Assembly (NCBI GenBank): GCA_020636505.1
Contig: JACJXR010000010.1
Location: 37,033-101,032 of the forward strand
Direction: 5' to 3'
DNA length: 64,000 nucleotides
Source: Chitinophagales bacterium
GTDB taxonomy: Bacteria; Bacteroidota; Bacteroidia; Chitinophagales; Chitinophagaceae
The translations under genes were made by a program, and so were the position numbers. Positions 1 through 9,437 of the stretch are shown here, in pieces (position 1 is the stretch's first letter; every line of letters starts with the position of its first letter). Under the pieces are notes generated by a model. It did not search any database and was not told where the DNA came from. It worked only from the letters and a program-made list of their open reading frames with translations.

Positions 1-1057
1 CACCCATACGGAAGGCACCGAACACATGTTCTGAAAACTGTTGAATGACGGGCTGCTTGGTATCACCAAATGCCATAATGCCTGCCCATCGCATATCCAC
101 TTCGAATGGCGTGTTTGGTATGATTATCTCTCTGAGTTTCTCTTCCAGTTTGTTTTGGATGGTATCGGTGACGGTTAATTCATCGGTGGCTTCTCCTTGC
201 ATGTCTTCATTTCTACCACCGCCAATCAATATGCGTCCGTCTATTTCGCGGAAATAATAATAACCTTCATTGAAATGGAATATACCTTTCAACTTCAAAC
301 CCGAAATAGGCTTGGTAATCAAAATCTGTCCCCTACCCGGAACAACATCCGCTTCAGGCAGCAATGATTTTGTAAAAGCATTCGTACATATGCAAAGCGT
401 ATCGCATTTAAAGTCGATACCTGAACCTGTATAGACTGTTACGCCATCGGCATCCTCTTCATAGCTCACAACCTCAACACCTGTTTTTATCTCTATCCCC
501 TGCTGCATAGCATAGTCAACCAAAGAGCGCATCATCATGCCTGTATGCAATGCTCCTTCACAGGTATTTTCTATAAGTGCTGTAATATGCGCTTGTGCAA
601 ACCCGAGATCCGTTAATTTTTCATCGACTCGCCGAAAGGCATCTTGCCCCGTTACGGGCTTTAACAATGAGTTCAGGTAATCTATTTTATCAAGGGCATA
701 TTCTTCCTGCTTACTTATCAGCTCATGACTGCCGGTTGCAGCGTAGCCTATGTTATCGTCACCTAATCTGTCACGCAGCAGCTCCAACCCTCGTTTGCGT
801 CGCTCAAACAGTGCCACCACCTCATCTTCGCTCATATGTCGGAGGTCTGCCAACAGCTCCGTAACGCTGCCCATACAGGCAAATCCCGCATTTTTGGTGC
901 TCGCTCCTGTGGGTAACAATCCGCGCTCCAACACCAGCACTCTACTGCCCGGATATTTAACCCTTAGTTCAATGGCGGTACTCAGGCCGACGATACCCGC
1001 ACCTATGATAATATGGTCGTATTTGTGAAAGCTTTGTTGTTCCCAGTAGCTGAGCAT
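1..1057 (-). CDS. FAD-dependent oxidoreductase (DAO family), 3' end beyond window
   Basis: The frame opens at an ATG at 1057 and runs without a stop off the left edge, so only the N-terminal ~352 residues are visible. The N-terminus holds a Rossmann dinucleotide-binding motif, GAGIVGLS, about 20 residues in, followed by a VLVLERG strand and a GAS-TKNAGFA segment typical of the D-amino-acid/glycine oxidase-like family; residues such as GRGQILIT and YYYFREIDGRILIGGGR match the substrate-domain beta strands of that family. It would oxidise an amine or amino acid substrate with FAD; the substrate cannot be told. There is no signal peptide, so it is probably cytosolic. It diverges from the gene at 1092 with only 34 bp between the two start codons. 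Confidence 0.85.
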   Translation of the reverse strand, partial: MLSYWEQQSFHKYDHIIIGAGIVGLSTAIELRVKYPGSRVLVLERGLLPTGASTKNAGFACMGSVTELLADLRHMSEDEVVALFERRKRGLELLRDRLGDDNIGYAATGSHELISKQEEYALDKIDYLNSLLKPVTGQDAFRRVDEKLTDLGFAQAHITALIENTCEGALHTGMMMRSLVDYAMQQGIEIKTGVEVVSYEEDADGVTVYTGSGIDFKCDTLCICTNAFTKSLLPEADVVPGRGQILITKPISGLKLKGIFHFNEGYYYFREIDGRILIGGGRNEDMQGEATDELTVTDTIQNKLEEKLREIIIPNTPFEVDMRWAGIMAFGDTKQPVIQQFSEHVFGAFRMG

Positions 1058-1091
1058 AGCGCAAAGTAAAAATCTTTCTTAATTTGGCGTT

Positions 1092-1610
1092 ATGAAACAG
1101 ATGTTATTGATGTTCCTTTTGTTGCCTGCTCTTGCGATGGCACAGGATAAACAAGAAAAAAAGCATAAAGACTGGGATGGTTGGATGATAAAAGACTGTC
1201 AGAACTTCGCCATCAGCGAGCTGACGGCCAAAGACGGTGAGGCCTACAAAGAGATAGGTGCCGACTATATCAATGAGAATACCAAAGTTATATACATCTC
1301 TCGTCAGCCATACCTGAAAGACAAAGAGATATTGGATACGCTGAACGGCTACGCCATCAAATTCATAGACGTGGACAGCAACTACAAGTGGTTGGCCAAA
1401 GAGATAAAAGAGGGAGCAGCGGTATATTATATGACCAATCTGCATATGGATGCCAACGTGAGCGATATTTACATCTTCCCGATAACCATCAAAACGGGTA
1501 TGTTCGGGGCGAAGAAAGAATACGCCACCAAATCGGTCAGACTGAAATTCTTCTACAACTACGACCCACCGAAGTTTGAGTACAAAGGGCTGGAGGTTGT
1601 AGACCTGTAA
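1092..1610 (+). CDS. Small secreted protein of unknown function
   Basis: A 172-residue protein beginning with a clear signal peptide (MKQMLLMFLLLPALAMAQ, cleavage after AQ). The mature part is mixed alpha/beta and lysine-rich, with no lipobox, no further membrane segment and no T9SS tail, so it is probably periplasmic. I do not recognise the family. It is divergent from the oxidoreductase and is closed by a strong terminator at 1631-1652, which makes it a single-gene unit. Confidence 0.75.
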   Translation: MKQMLLMFLLLPALAMAQDKQEKKHKDWDGWMIKDCQNFAISELTAKDGEAYKEIGADYINENTKVIYISRQPYLKDKEILDTLNGYAIKFIDVDSNYKWLAKEIKEGAAVYYMTNLHMDANVSDIYIFPITIKTGMFGAKKEYATKSVRLKFFYNYDPPKFEYKGLEVVDL

Positions 1611-1630
1611 GACTTAAAATATTGATTTGA

Positions 1631-1652
1631 GCCGCCGCATGGCGGCTTTTTT
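1631..1652 (+). terminator. Rho-independent terminator
   Basis: Stem GCCGCC, loop GCAT, stem GGCGGC, followed directly by six T. It ends the transcript of the gene at 1092-1610 and separates it from leuS. Confidence 0.85.
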
Positions 1653-1682
1653 CATATATGGGCTTATTGCGGAATGGTTTCG

Positions 1683-1690
1683 TATTTTTG
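1683..1690 (+). promoter_or_regulatory. Probable -7 element of the leuS promoter
   Basis: TATTTTTG fits the Bacteroidota TAnnTTTG -7 consensus and lies 32 bp before the leuS ATG. No good -33 TTG is seen at the usual distance, so this is a moderate call. Confidence 0.45.
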
Positions 1691-1721
1691 CCGTCCTTAA
1701 TACAATACAGAACAATAAGAC

Positions 1722-4490
1722 ATGGAATACGCGCACCGCGATATTGAGCAAAAGTGGCAGCAATACTGGAAAGACAAAGAGGTATATAAGGTCAGCAACG
1801 AGAGTGACAAACCCAAGTACTATGTACTGGACATGTTCCCCTACCCAAGCGGTGCAGGGCTGCATGTGGGCCACCCGTTGGGCTATATAGCTTCGGACAT
1901 CCTTGCGCGCTACAAGCGTCATCGCGGGTACAATGTGCTACACCCTATGGGTTACGATGCATTCGGGCTGCCTGCGGAGCAATATGCTTTGGAAACGGGA
2001 CAACACCCTGCCGTGACGACAGAGCAAAACATCAAGCGTTATCGTGAACAGTTGGATAATATCGGGTTCTGCTACGACTGGAGCCGCGAGGTGCGCACCA
2101 GCGATCCTAAGTATTATAAGTGGACACAATGGATATTCCTACAACTGTTCCATAGTTGGTATGATAGAGCTGCACAAAAGGCAAGACCGATAAGTGAGCT
2201 GGTAAGCATATTTGAGCAAGAGGGTAATGCAAACCATACCAGTCCCGAGGATGAAAAATTGAGCTTTACCGCAGATGAATGGAAAGCAAAAGACGAAACA
2301 GCACAGCGCGGTATATTGATGCAATACCGTCTTGCATACCTAAGCCATGCGGAAGTATGGTGGTGCGAGGCATTGGGTACCGTATTGGCAAATGACGAAG
2401 TGCAGAATGGTGTTTCAGAGCGTGGTGGACACCCTGTGGTAAAGAAGCGTATGAACCAATGGTTCCTGCGTATAACGGAATATGCTGAAAGGTTGTTGAG
2501 CAGCTTGGACAAGTTGGACTGGACAGATGCGATGAAAGAAATGCAGCGCAACTGGATAGGCAAGAGCACGGGTGCGGAAGTAACTTTCAACGTAAATGAC
2601 AGCAACTCTGAAATAAAAGTATTCACCACTCGCCCCGATACCATATTCGGTGTGGACTTTATGGTGCTTGCCCCTGAGCATGAATTGGTGGACAGTATCA
2701 CCACAGAAGCACAAAAGGCGGAAGTGGAAAAATACATAGAGTACGTGCAGAGCCGTAGCGAGCGTGAGCGTATGGCTGAAGTAAAGCAGATAACAGGAGC
2801 TTTCACAGGTGCGTATGTAACTCACCCATTCACAGGTAATGATGTGCCTGTATGGATATCGGAATATGTATTGGCAGGCTACGGTACAGGAGCAATCATG
2901 GCGGTACCGAGTGGTGATGAGCGCGACCATGCATTTGCCAAGCACTTCAACATTTCCATCACCAATGTATTTGGCGACAAGTACAACGGAGAGGAAGCAT
3001 ACAGCGACAAGGGTGGTACGATAGAGAACAGCGACTTCCTGAGCGGCAAACCTGTTAGCGAAGCCATAGCTGCAGCCATTAAAGCAATCGTAGAGAAAGG
3101 CATAGGTCAGGCAAAAGTGAACTACAAACTACGTGACGCGGGATTCAGTCGTCAGCGTTATTGGGGAGAGCCATTCCCTGTCATATACAAAGAGGGTGTG
3201 CCATACACAAGCGACGAATTGGGCAATGAAGAGTTGCCTCTTGAACTGCCGCATGTGGACAGTTACAAACCGGGACCTGAAGGACAAGGGCCATTGGCCA
3301 ACATTGCCGATTGGGTGAACACACCTGACGGTAAGCGCGAGACCAACACCATGCCGGGCTATGCAGGCAGCAGTTGGTACTTCCTGCGTTATATGGACCC
3401 ACATAACGATGCAACATTTGCAGACAGAAAAGCCACCGACTACTGGCAGGCTGTGGATATATACATAGGTGGTACGGAACATGCTGTTGGGCATTTGCTG
3501 TACAGCCGTATGTGGACCAAAGCACTGCACGACCTTGGGCATATAGGTTTTGACGAGCCATTCAAAAAGCTCATCAACCAAGGAATGATACAGGGTAGCT
3601 CGAGGTTTGTGTATCGTATACACGGCACCAACAAATTTGTATCATACGGATTGAGAGGTGACCACAAAACCGACAAGCTACATGCTGATGTAAGCATGGT
3701 GGATGGCAATGTATTGGATACAGAAGCTTTCAAAAAATGGAAGCCCGAATATGCAGATGCAGAGTTTGTACTTGAAGACGGTAAATACATTTGCGGAAGT
3801 GAGACGGAAAAAATGTCGAAGAGCAAATACAATGTGGTGAACCCTGACGACATTGTTGCTCAATACGGTGCGGATACGTTCCGTATGTATGAGATGTTCC
3901 TCGGCCCGATAGATGTAAGCAAGCCTTGGGACACAAAGGGTATTGAGGGTGTGCACCGTTTCTTGAAAAAAATGTGGCGCTTGTACAACGACGACAACGG
4001 TTGGATAGTGACAGATGAAAAAGCAACGGATGCAGAACTGAAAGTGTTGCACCAAACCATTAAGAAGATCAACAACGACATAGAGCAGTTCTCTTTCAAC
4101 ACATCGGTAAGTCAGTTCATGATATGCGTGAACGAGCTGTCGAGTATGGGTTGTCGCAAAAAAGAGATACTGGAACCGCTAGCTGTTTTGATAGCACCAT
4201 TCGCTCCACACTTTGCGGAAGAGTTGTGGCATGGTTTCGGAAACGATACCACAGTCATCGATGCGGCATATCCTCAGCACGACGATAAATACCTTGTGGA
4301 AAGCAGCAAGCTCTACCCTATTGCCATCAACGGCAAGCCAAGGGCAGAGATGGAGTTCCCATTGGATATGGACAAGGCGGATATAGAAAAACAAGTGATG
4401 GCCAACGAAACTGTACAAAAGTGGTTGGAAGGCAAGCCTGCAAAGAAGTTCATCTATGTGCCGAACAAGATGATCAACGTGGTGGTGTAG
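1722..4490 (+). CDS. leuS: Leucyl-tRNA synthetase
   Basis: A 922-residue class Ia aminoacyl-tRNA synthetase that charges tRNA-Leu with leucine in the cytoplasm. The HIGH-type signature appears as PYPSGAGLHVGHPLG (HVGH at residues 48-51) and the KMSKS loop as EKMSKSK near residue 697. Between them lies the CP1 editing domain, with the threonine-rich TTRPDTIFG segment and GTGAIMAVPSGDERD containing the conserved editing aspartate. Length is in the range I expect for Bacteroidota LeuRS, longer than E. coli. The C-terminal tail reads KKFIYVPNKMINVVV; a near copy of the DNA encoding it lies at 8454-8494. It has its own upstream promoter and the gene looks intact. Confidence 0.98.
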   Translation: MEYAHRDIEQKWQQYWKDKEVYKVSNESDKPKYYVLDMFPYPSGAGLHVGHPLGYIASDILARYKRHRGYNVLHPMGYDAFGLPAEQYALETGQHPAVTTEQNIKRYREQLDNIGFCYDWSREVRTSDPKYYKWTQWIFLQLFHSWYDRAAQKARPISELVSIFEQEGNANHTSPEDEKLSFTADEWKAKDETAQRGILMQYRLAYLSHAEVWWCEALGTVLANDEVQNGVSERGGHPVVKKRMNQWFLRITEYAERLLSSLDKLDWTDAMKEMQRNWIGKSTGAEVTFNVNDSNSEIKVFTTRPDTIFGVDFMVLAPEHELVDSITTEAQKAEVEKYIEYVQSRSERERMAEVKQITGAFTGAYVTHPFTGNDVPVWISEYVLAGYGTGAIMAVPSGDERDHAFAKHFNISITNVFGDKYNGEEAYSDKGGTIENSDFLSGKPVSEAIAAAIKAIVEKGIGQAKVNYKLRDAGFSRQRYWGEPFPVIYKEGVPYTSDELGNEELPLELPHVDSYKPGPEGQGPLANIADWVNTPDGKRETNTMPGYAGSSWYFLRYMDPHNDATFADRKATDYWQAVDIYIGGTEHAVGHLLYSRMWTKALHDLGHIGFDEPFKKLINQGMIQGSSRFVYRIHGTNKFVSYGLRGDHKTDKLHADVSMVDGNVLDTEAFKKWKPEYADAEFVLEDGKYICGSETEKMSKSKYNVVNPDDIVAQYGADTFRMYEMFLGPIDVSKPWDTKGIEGVHRFLKKMWRLYNDDNGWIVTDEKATDAELKVLHQTIKKINNDIEQFSFNTSVSQFMICVNELSSMGCRKKEILEPLAVLIAPFAPHFAEELWHGFGNDTTVIDAAYPQHDDKYLVESSKLYPIAINGKPRAEMEFPLDMDKADIEKQVMANETVQKWLEGKPAKKFIYVPNKMINVVV

Positions 4491-4539
4491 GCTAACACTT
4501 GAATAAAATACATATCTTTATACGGTACAACACCCGAAT

Positions 4540-6144
4540 ATGAAGTACTATATATCCCTTTTTGCAGTCCTTTTGATTTGCGTCGGTAGTTCTGCGCAAC
4601 TGACCAACGGTCTGATCGCACACTGGCCATTCTCCGGTAATGTCAACGACATATCTGGAAATGCATATAACGGCACAGCATACAACATTTCATACACATC
4701 GGGCAAGCAAGGCGCAGCTAACACGGCTGCGGTATTCAATGGCACCAACAGCTATGTGGATGTAGCCTATCAAAGCGGGTTGAACACTTCTAAGTTCACA
4801 ATATGTGCAGTAATTAAACCAACAGGATATTACACAGGTACATGCCAAGTAAATGCGGTATTAAGGAGAGGTGTGCAATATCAAGCAGGTAGCTATGCCA
4901 TGGATTTTTGGGACAACCCATTTGACAATTCTTGCAATGTGGTGGACACTTCCAAAAACGTATTCGGTGTATATGCAGGTACAGTTACCATATCTTCGTC
5001 AAATTCGGTTTGGCGTTACTCCCCTACCATAGAAACTCAAAAATGGTACTGCGTAATTGCAACCTATGACGATACAACATTCAGAATGTACGTTGACGGA
5101 GTGTTGAAACACAGCATCCCCAAAATAGGAGGCGGCACAGGCACATCCACCAACGGATTGGCCATAGGGTCATATCGTTTCGGCACAGGCCCCACACTTT
5201 ATCCTTATTGGCTGAACGGTGTGGTGGATGATATAAGATTGTACAACAGAGCACTCACTCCGACTGAGGCAATGAACTACTGCGGCTTGTTCGACACATC
5301 GGTTTACATCAGTCAATCTTTTATAAAGAATGTTTTTTGTGGCGACGATACCGTACAGTTGAAATATGGCGTTACGGACAACTTCAGTGCGGGTAATATG
5401 TTTACCGCAGAACTTTCCGATGCCGCAGGCAGCTTTGCATCTCCTACCAACATCGGCTCTGTGACATCAACCACAGCGGGCACAATAGTATGTACCGTAC
5501 CATCGGGACTTACACCAAGCAGTAATTACAGAGTACGAATTGTATCAACGCTACCTGTCAGAACTTCCGATGTATCGCATACCATTACCGCACATCAAAC
5601 CTTGACACCATCTGTGAGCATATCGGCCACACCTACAGGGCCTGTACCTCAAAACACATTCATCACATTCAAGGCCACGCCTAATGACGCAGGCACATCT
5701 CCTACGTATCAATGGTTCAGAAACGGACAACTTATAACAGGTCTAAATACCGATACTTGGATTGTGAATACCCTGAACGACGGAGACAGTGTATATGCCG
5801 TAGTATACAGCAGCAATTTGTGTCCTCCGGACCTTTCTGCAAACAGCAATACCATTGCCGTTGAGATCATATCTTCGGTGTACGAACTTAAACTCAACAA
5901 TCTGAGCCTGTACCCTAACCCGAACACGGGTACATTTACGCTCAATGCAACAGGTGTGCAAAACGACAAACTGAATCTTGACATCTTCAATATGATGGGA
6001 CAGTCCGTATACAGTAATACAACACAACCGAAGTCAGGTCAACTGAATACAAATATTGAACTGAAAGGAGTGCCATCGGGTATGTACATGCTACGCATAA
6101 CAGCAGATGGTAAGCAGAGAAACGTGATGTTCAACATTCGATAG
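4540..6144 (+). CDS. LamG-domain secreted protein with T9SS type A sorting domain
   Basis: A 534-residue extracellular protein. A signal peptide (…CVGSSAQ) is followed by a concanavalin/LamG-like jelly-roll domain at about residues 25-250 (IAHWPFSGNVNDISGN opening; DDIRLYNRALTPTEA closing strand, typical of LamG-3), then Ig-like modules (~255-440). The last ~75 residues are a T9SS type A domain (LYPNPNTGTFTLN … GVPSGMYMLRIT), which directs export through the type IX system. LamG domains usually bind glycans or surface ligands, so an adhesin or carbohydrate-binding role is inferred; no catalytic motif is seen. Its tandem neighbour at 6167 is a paralogue over the LamG part but ends in a different sorting domain. 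Confidence 0.85.
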   Translation: MKYYISLFAVLLICVGSSAQLTNGLIAHWPFSGNVNDISGNAYNGTAYNISYTSGKQGAANTAAVFNGTNSYVDVAYQSGLNTSKFTICAVIKPTGYYTGTCQVNAVLRRGVQYQAGSYAMDFWDNPFDNSCNVVDTSKNVFGVYAGTVTISSSNSVWRYSPTIETQKWYCVIATYDDTTFRMYVDGVLKHSIPKIGGGTGTSTNGLAIGSYRFGTGPTLYPYWLNGVVDDIRLYNRALTPTEAMNYCGLFDTSVYISQSFIKNVFCGDDTVQLKYGVTDNFSAGNMFTAELSDAAGSFASPTNIGSVTSTTAGTIVCTVPSGLTPSSNYRVRIVSTLPVRTSDVSHTITAHQTLTPSVSISATPTGPVPQNTFITFKATPNDAGTSPTYQWFRNGQLITGLNTDTWIVNTLNDGDSVYAVVYSSNLCPPDLSANSNTIAVEIISSVYELKLNNLSLYPNPNTGTFTLNATGVQNDKLNLDIFNMMGQSVYSNTTQPKSGQLNTNIELKGVPSGMYMLRITADGKQRNVMFNIR

Positions 6145-6166
6145 GAATTATATTGACCATTAAATA

Positions 6167-8395
6167 ATGTCAATGAAGCAAAACCTAATTCCCTTATTTG
6201 CAATAATGGCCATATGCTTTGGCTCGCATATGGCATCAGGTCAACTAACCACAGGCATAGTTGCTCATTGGGATTTCAGTAACAATGCCAATGACATAAG
6301 CGGGAACGGGAACCACGGTACCGGCAACAACATCACTTACACAACCGGCAAACAAGGAAATGCAAACACGGCCGTTCGCTTCACCGGCAACAACAGCTAC
6401 ATTACAGTACCTTACAAAAGCAACCTGAACGTAACGCAGTTCTCCATTTGTGCTTTGGTGAAAGTGGAGGGATATTACACAGGAGCATGCCAAACCAGTG
6501 CCATATTATGGAGAGGATCTCAATGGCAAAACGGCTACTACTCACTCATATACTTCGACAATCCGTACACCATAAGTTGCAGCAGCAGAGATACTTCAAA
6601 AAATGTGTTTGCAGGACAAATAGCCAACCTAATTGCCACACCAAGCCCAACACAGTGGCAATACACTCCAACAATTGTATCTCAACGATGGTATTGTGTC
6701 ATCACTACATTTGACGGCACTTATTCCAAGATATATGTTGATGGCGCTCTTAAATCCACATATACAGTTTCAGCCGGAAGCATCGGCAGCTCAACGGAAG
6801 GATTGGGAATTGGCGCCAACAGGTTCGGAGGCTCAAGTTCTTACCCTTATTGGATGACAGGCGTTGTGGATGACTTAAGAATATACAACCGTGTACTCAG
6901 CAGTCAAGACATATCTGCTTATTGCAACTTATTTCCTTCAGCCAATACTCCAAAAGTTTTCATACCGCAACCTTTGTCCCCTGAACAATTTTGTGCGGAA
7001 GAAACGATCAATGTTCCGTACGATGTCACACAACCATTCTATCCCGGCAATATTTTCAGCGCTGAGCTTTCGGATGCCGCGGGTAGCTTCACATCACCTG
7101 TTGTAATCGGCTCTGTTATGGCAACCGGTGCAGGGGTCATCAATTGTACCATACCCAAAGGAACACCTCCGGGCAATATGTATAGGATAAGGGTAACCGC
7201 GTCCAGCCCTGTGGACATTTCCGCCGACAATGGGGTGAATCTTACCGTAAAACCTACACCAACATTAAACGCATCTTCAAACGCACCGGTATGTATCGGA
7301 GACAGCTTGCTGTTAAATGCAACTTACTCACCGACAGGCACTATTATTGATTGGAATGGCCCCGGCGGCTACAACGCTTCCGGAGATACTGTTGTGAAGC
7401 ATAATATTGATTATGTCGACTCAGGTAACTATATCGCTAAAGCCAACTACAACGGCTGTATCGTATACGACACAGTAAATGTGTTCGTAGGCAATCTGAA
7501 ATTCGACTTGGGTAACGATACCACAATATGTGGAGACAGCATTGTACTCGACCCTGGTATTACTCAAGCACAATACTTGTGGCAAGACGGCAGCACTGGA
7601 AATACATATGTTGCAAAAAAGACAGGCAGATTTACCGTTATCGGAACATTGGGCACCTGCACACATTCGGACACCATAGATATTGACGTATTGAACCTGA
7701 ATGCCACTTTGCCTAATGATACTTTCATTTGTCCGGGTGATAAAATAACCATATCCATTGAAGACACTTTCGACACCTACAAGTGGAACATAGTAGGAGT
7801 TGGCAGCACCCCTTCAGTTATTTTGAACACAGCAGGCACTTATTGGGTGGAAGTGACAAAAAGTAATTGCACGGATGTAGACAGCATAAAACTATCCATA
7901 TACAAGCCGGGCATCATGCTTGGCAATGATACGGTACTATGTAATGATGAGTCGATAACGTTGAACGCGCAATCGATTGGCGGTAGTAGATACACTTGGC
8001 AGAACGGCTCAACGGAACAAACATATGTTGTTCGTAGTTCGGGTACATTCTCAGTTACAGTGGAGAATATTTGTGGCCGATTCACGGACGACATCAATGT
8101 GGCGTTTGAAGAATGCCATTGCAATCCTATTATACCTACGGCATTCTCCCCAAACAACGATGGACTGAACGATGATATAGGACCAAAATTTCTTTGCGAC
8201 CCGTATTTCTACAAATTCACGATAGCCAACAGATGGGGCCAAGTAATTTTTTCATCGAAAACCAAAGGCGAAAAATGGGACGGTACTTATAAAGGCAAAC
8301 CTGCACAAATCGGCACTTACTATTATCTGTACCAGGTAACAGACAAAAAAGGAAGAGACTACAAACAAAAAGGAGATATTACTTTATTAAGGTAA
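6167..8395 (+). CDS. LamG and Ig-like secreted protein with type B (CHU_C) sorting domain
   Basis: A 742-residue paralogue of the preceding gene, 22 bp downstream and probably co-transcribed. A signal peptide (…MASGQ) leads into the same LamG domain (~residues 30-260) and a shared Ig-like module. It then diverges: several short PKD/Ig-like repeats with 'LGNDT' starts (LGNDTTICGDSIVLDPG, LGNDTVLCNDESITL) and a gliding-motility-associated C-terminal domain, PTAFSPNNDGLNDD … NRWGQVIFSS … WDGTYKGKPAQIGTYYY. That is the T9SS type B sorting domain, typically used with PorP/SprF-type partners. An adhesive cell-surface filament or matrix role is inferred. Another ATG lies two codons downstream (6173) and could be the true start. 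Confidence 0.85.
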   Translation: MSMKQNLIPLFAIMAICFGSHMASGQLTTGIVAHWDFSNNANDISGNGNHGTGNNITYTTGKQGNANTAVRFTGNNSYITVPYKSNLNVTQFSICALVKVEGYYTGACQTSAILWRGSQWQNGYYSLIYFDNPYTISCSSRDTSKNVFAGQIANLIATPSPTQWQYTPTIVSQRWYCVITTFDGTYSKIYVDGALKSTYTVSAGSIGSSTEGLGIGANRFGGSSSYPYWMTGVVDDLRIYNRVLSSQDISAYCNLFPSANTPKVFIPQPLSPEQFCAEETINVPYDVTQPFYPGNIFSAELSDAAGSFTSPVVIGSVMATGAGVINCTIPKGTPPGNMYRIRVTASSPVDISADNGVNLTVKPTPTLNASSNAPVCIGDSLLLNATYSPTGTIIDWNGPGGYNASGDTVVKHNIDYVDSGNYIAKANYNGCIVYDTVNVFVGNLKFDLGNDTTICGDSIVLDPGITQAQYLWQDGSTGNTYVAKKTGRFTVIGTLGTCTHSDTIDIDVLNLNATLPNDTFICPGDKITISIEDTFDTYKWNIVGVGSTPSVILNTAGTYWVEVTKSNCTDVDSIKLSIYKPGIMLGNDTVLCNDESITLNAQSIGGSRYTWQNGSTEQTYVVRSSGTFSVTVENICGRFTDDINVAFEECHCNPIIPTAFSPNNDGLNDDIGPKFLCDPYFYKFTIANRWGQVIFSSKTKGEKWDGTYKGKPAQIGTYYYLYQVTDKKGRDYKQKGDITLLR

Positions 8396-8453
8396 CTGTT
8401 CTATGTCCGTCAATTCTTTTGCGGTCCCATCGGTAAATGCATTTGTTTCGTAG

Positions 8454-8494
8454 TCATCTATGTACCGAACAAGATGATCAATTTGGTGGTTTAA
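8454..8494 (+). pseudogene. Duplicated 3' tail of leuS
   Basis: These 41 bp match the last 41 bp of leuS (4450-4490) at 36 positions and encode IYVPNKMINLVV-stop against IYVPNKMINVVV-stop. The two copies are direct repeats about 4.0 kb apart, bracketing the LamG gene pair. The upstream sequence does not continue as leuS. The 3' end of the gene on the other strand (ending at 8478) overlaps this fragment, so its last five or so codons are antisense to it. Confidence 0.8.
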
Positions 8495-9437
8495 GGTATG
8501 GAGCCAATGACCGGGACAGCCAGCCGGCCATAGCATACGCGCCATGGTCATTCATATGCTTTACATCTTTCCAGTATTGAGGATTTTGGTATATTTCATC
8601 AGGCGGTATCAGCACATCGCCAAACTGCTTATAAAATTCCAATTCTTCAGGTAAGGATACAGATGCGATTTCAGGTGTGTAAAGAAACACTACTTTAATA
8701 CCTCTGTCTTTTGCCATCTTTACCATTTCTTTGATGTAGTTAAACGAGTACTTATTATAGAACCACCTGGCGAAACCTGTAGTGTATTTGTAGTTTTTCA
8801 ACTTATTTTCTTGTTGCCTTTTCAGTTCATCTTTATTAATAATGCTCCAATCTTCCCGATGCCCGTAGTTGACCTTATTGACAGGCGGTAAATCATATTG
8901 TCCAAACAACTTTCGTTTCTTTGATTCGAACCTGACCACCAATGCTTTAAACCAATCCTGAAAAATATTATCATTAAATATCAATTCAGGGAACAACACA
9001 TCTTTTGTATCAGCCAAATAGGCGAAATCCATGTGCCCATCTCTGTTTTCTTTCTCTGTAACTTCTATAACAATACATTGAGGTTGCTTGAACTTCAAGA
9101 GGTCTTTTAGAATGACATAAGGTGCATTTCTGCCCAAACGGCAATAACCAAGAGTCAAAACATGCAATGGCAAACCCAACTCTCTCAGCGAGTCCTCCAT
9201 TCTATAATCACAAATACCGTCTATTGTATGCGATGTACCAAAAAACGCCAGATCTGCAGGCTTATCGTTAAGGAATATCCTATCATATATCAATCCACTT
9301 TGCTGCATACAGTTATACTTCGCAAAATAATACCCAAAGCGTTTATCGTATGGCATTGCAAACAGTACCACACAACCAATGATGAATGGTAATGACACCC
9401 ATAACACACTCAACCATATTTTCTTATATCTGCGCAT
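8478..9437 (-). CDS. SGNH/AlgX-like partner protein of the MBOAT acyltransferase
   Basis: A 319-residue protein with an N-terminal membrane anchor (residues ~8-28) and an exported domain. The block LAFFGTSHTIDGI resembles the GxS block of SGNH-hydrolase-like proteins that accompany MBOAT acyltransferases (compare DltD, AlgJ/AlgX, PatB), and MNDHGAYAMAGWLS near the C-terminus could supply the DxxH-like Asp/His. It directly follows the MBOAT gene: the MBOAT stop codon at 9438-9440 and this ATG at 9435-9437 are adjacent. The pair probably moves acyl groups to a cell-surface glycan; the substrate is unknown. The final residues overlap the leuS tail copy and may be secondary. Confidence 0.7.
   Translation of the reverse strand: MRRYKKIWLSVLWVSLPFIIGCVVLFAMPYDKRFGYYFAKYNCMQQSGLIYDRIFLNDKPADLAFFGTSHTIDGICDYRMEDSLRELGLPLHVLTLGYCRLGRNAPYVILKDLLKFKQPQCIVIEVTEKENRDGHMDFAYLADTKDVLFPELIFNDNIFQDWFKALVVRFESKKRKLFGQYDLPPVNKVNYGHREDWSIINKDELKRQQENKLKNYKYTTGFARWFYNKYSFNYIKEMVKMAKDRGIKVVFLYTPEIASVSLPEELEFYKQFGDVLIPPDEIYQNPQYWKDVKHMNDHGAYAMAGWLSRSLAPYLKPPN

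Noticed and set aside
1104..1445. Minus-strand open frame opposite the 1092 gene
   Set aside because: Shadow of the coding frame on the other strand: no initiation context and an amino-acid pattern that mirrors the coding strand.
2114..2806. 230-codon minus frame inside leuS
   Set aside because: Antisense to well-conserved LeuRS motifs; no independent support.
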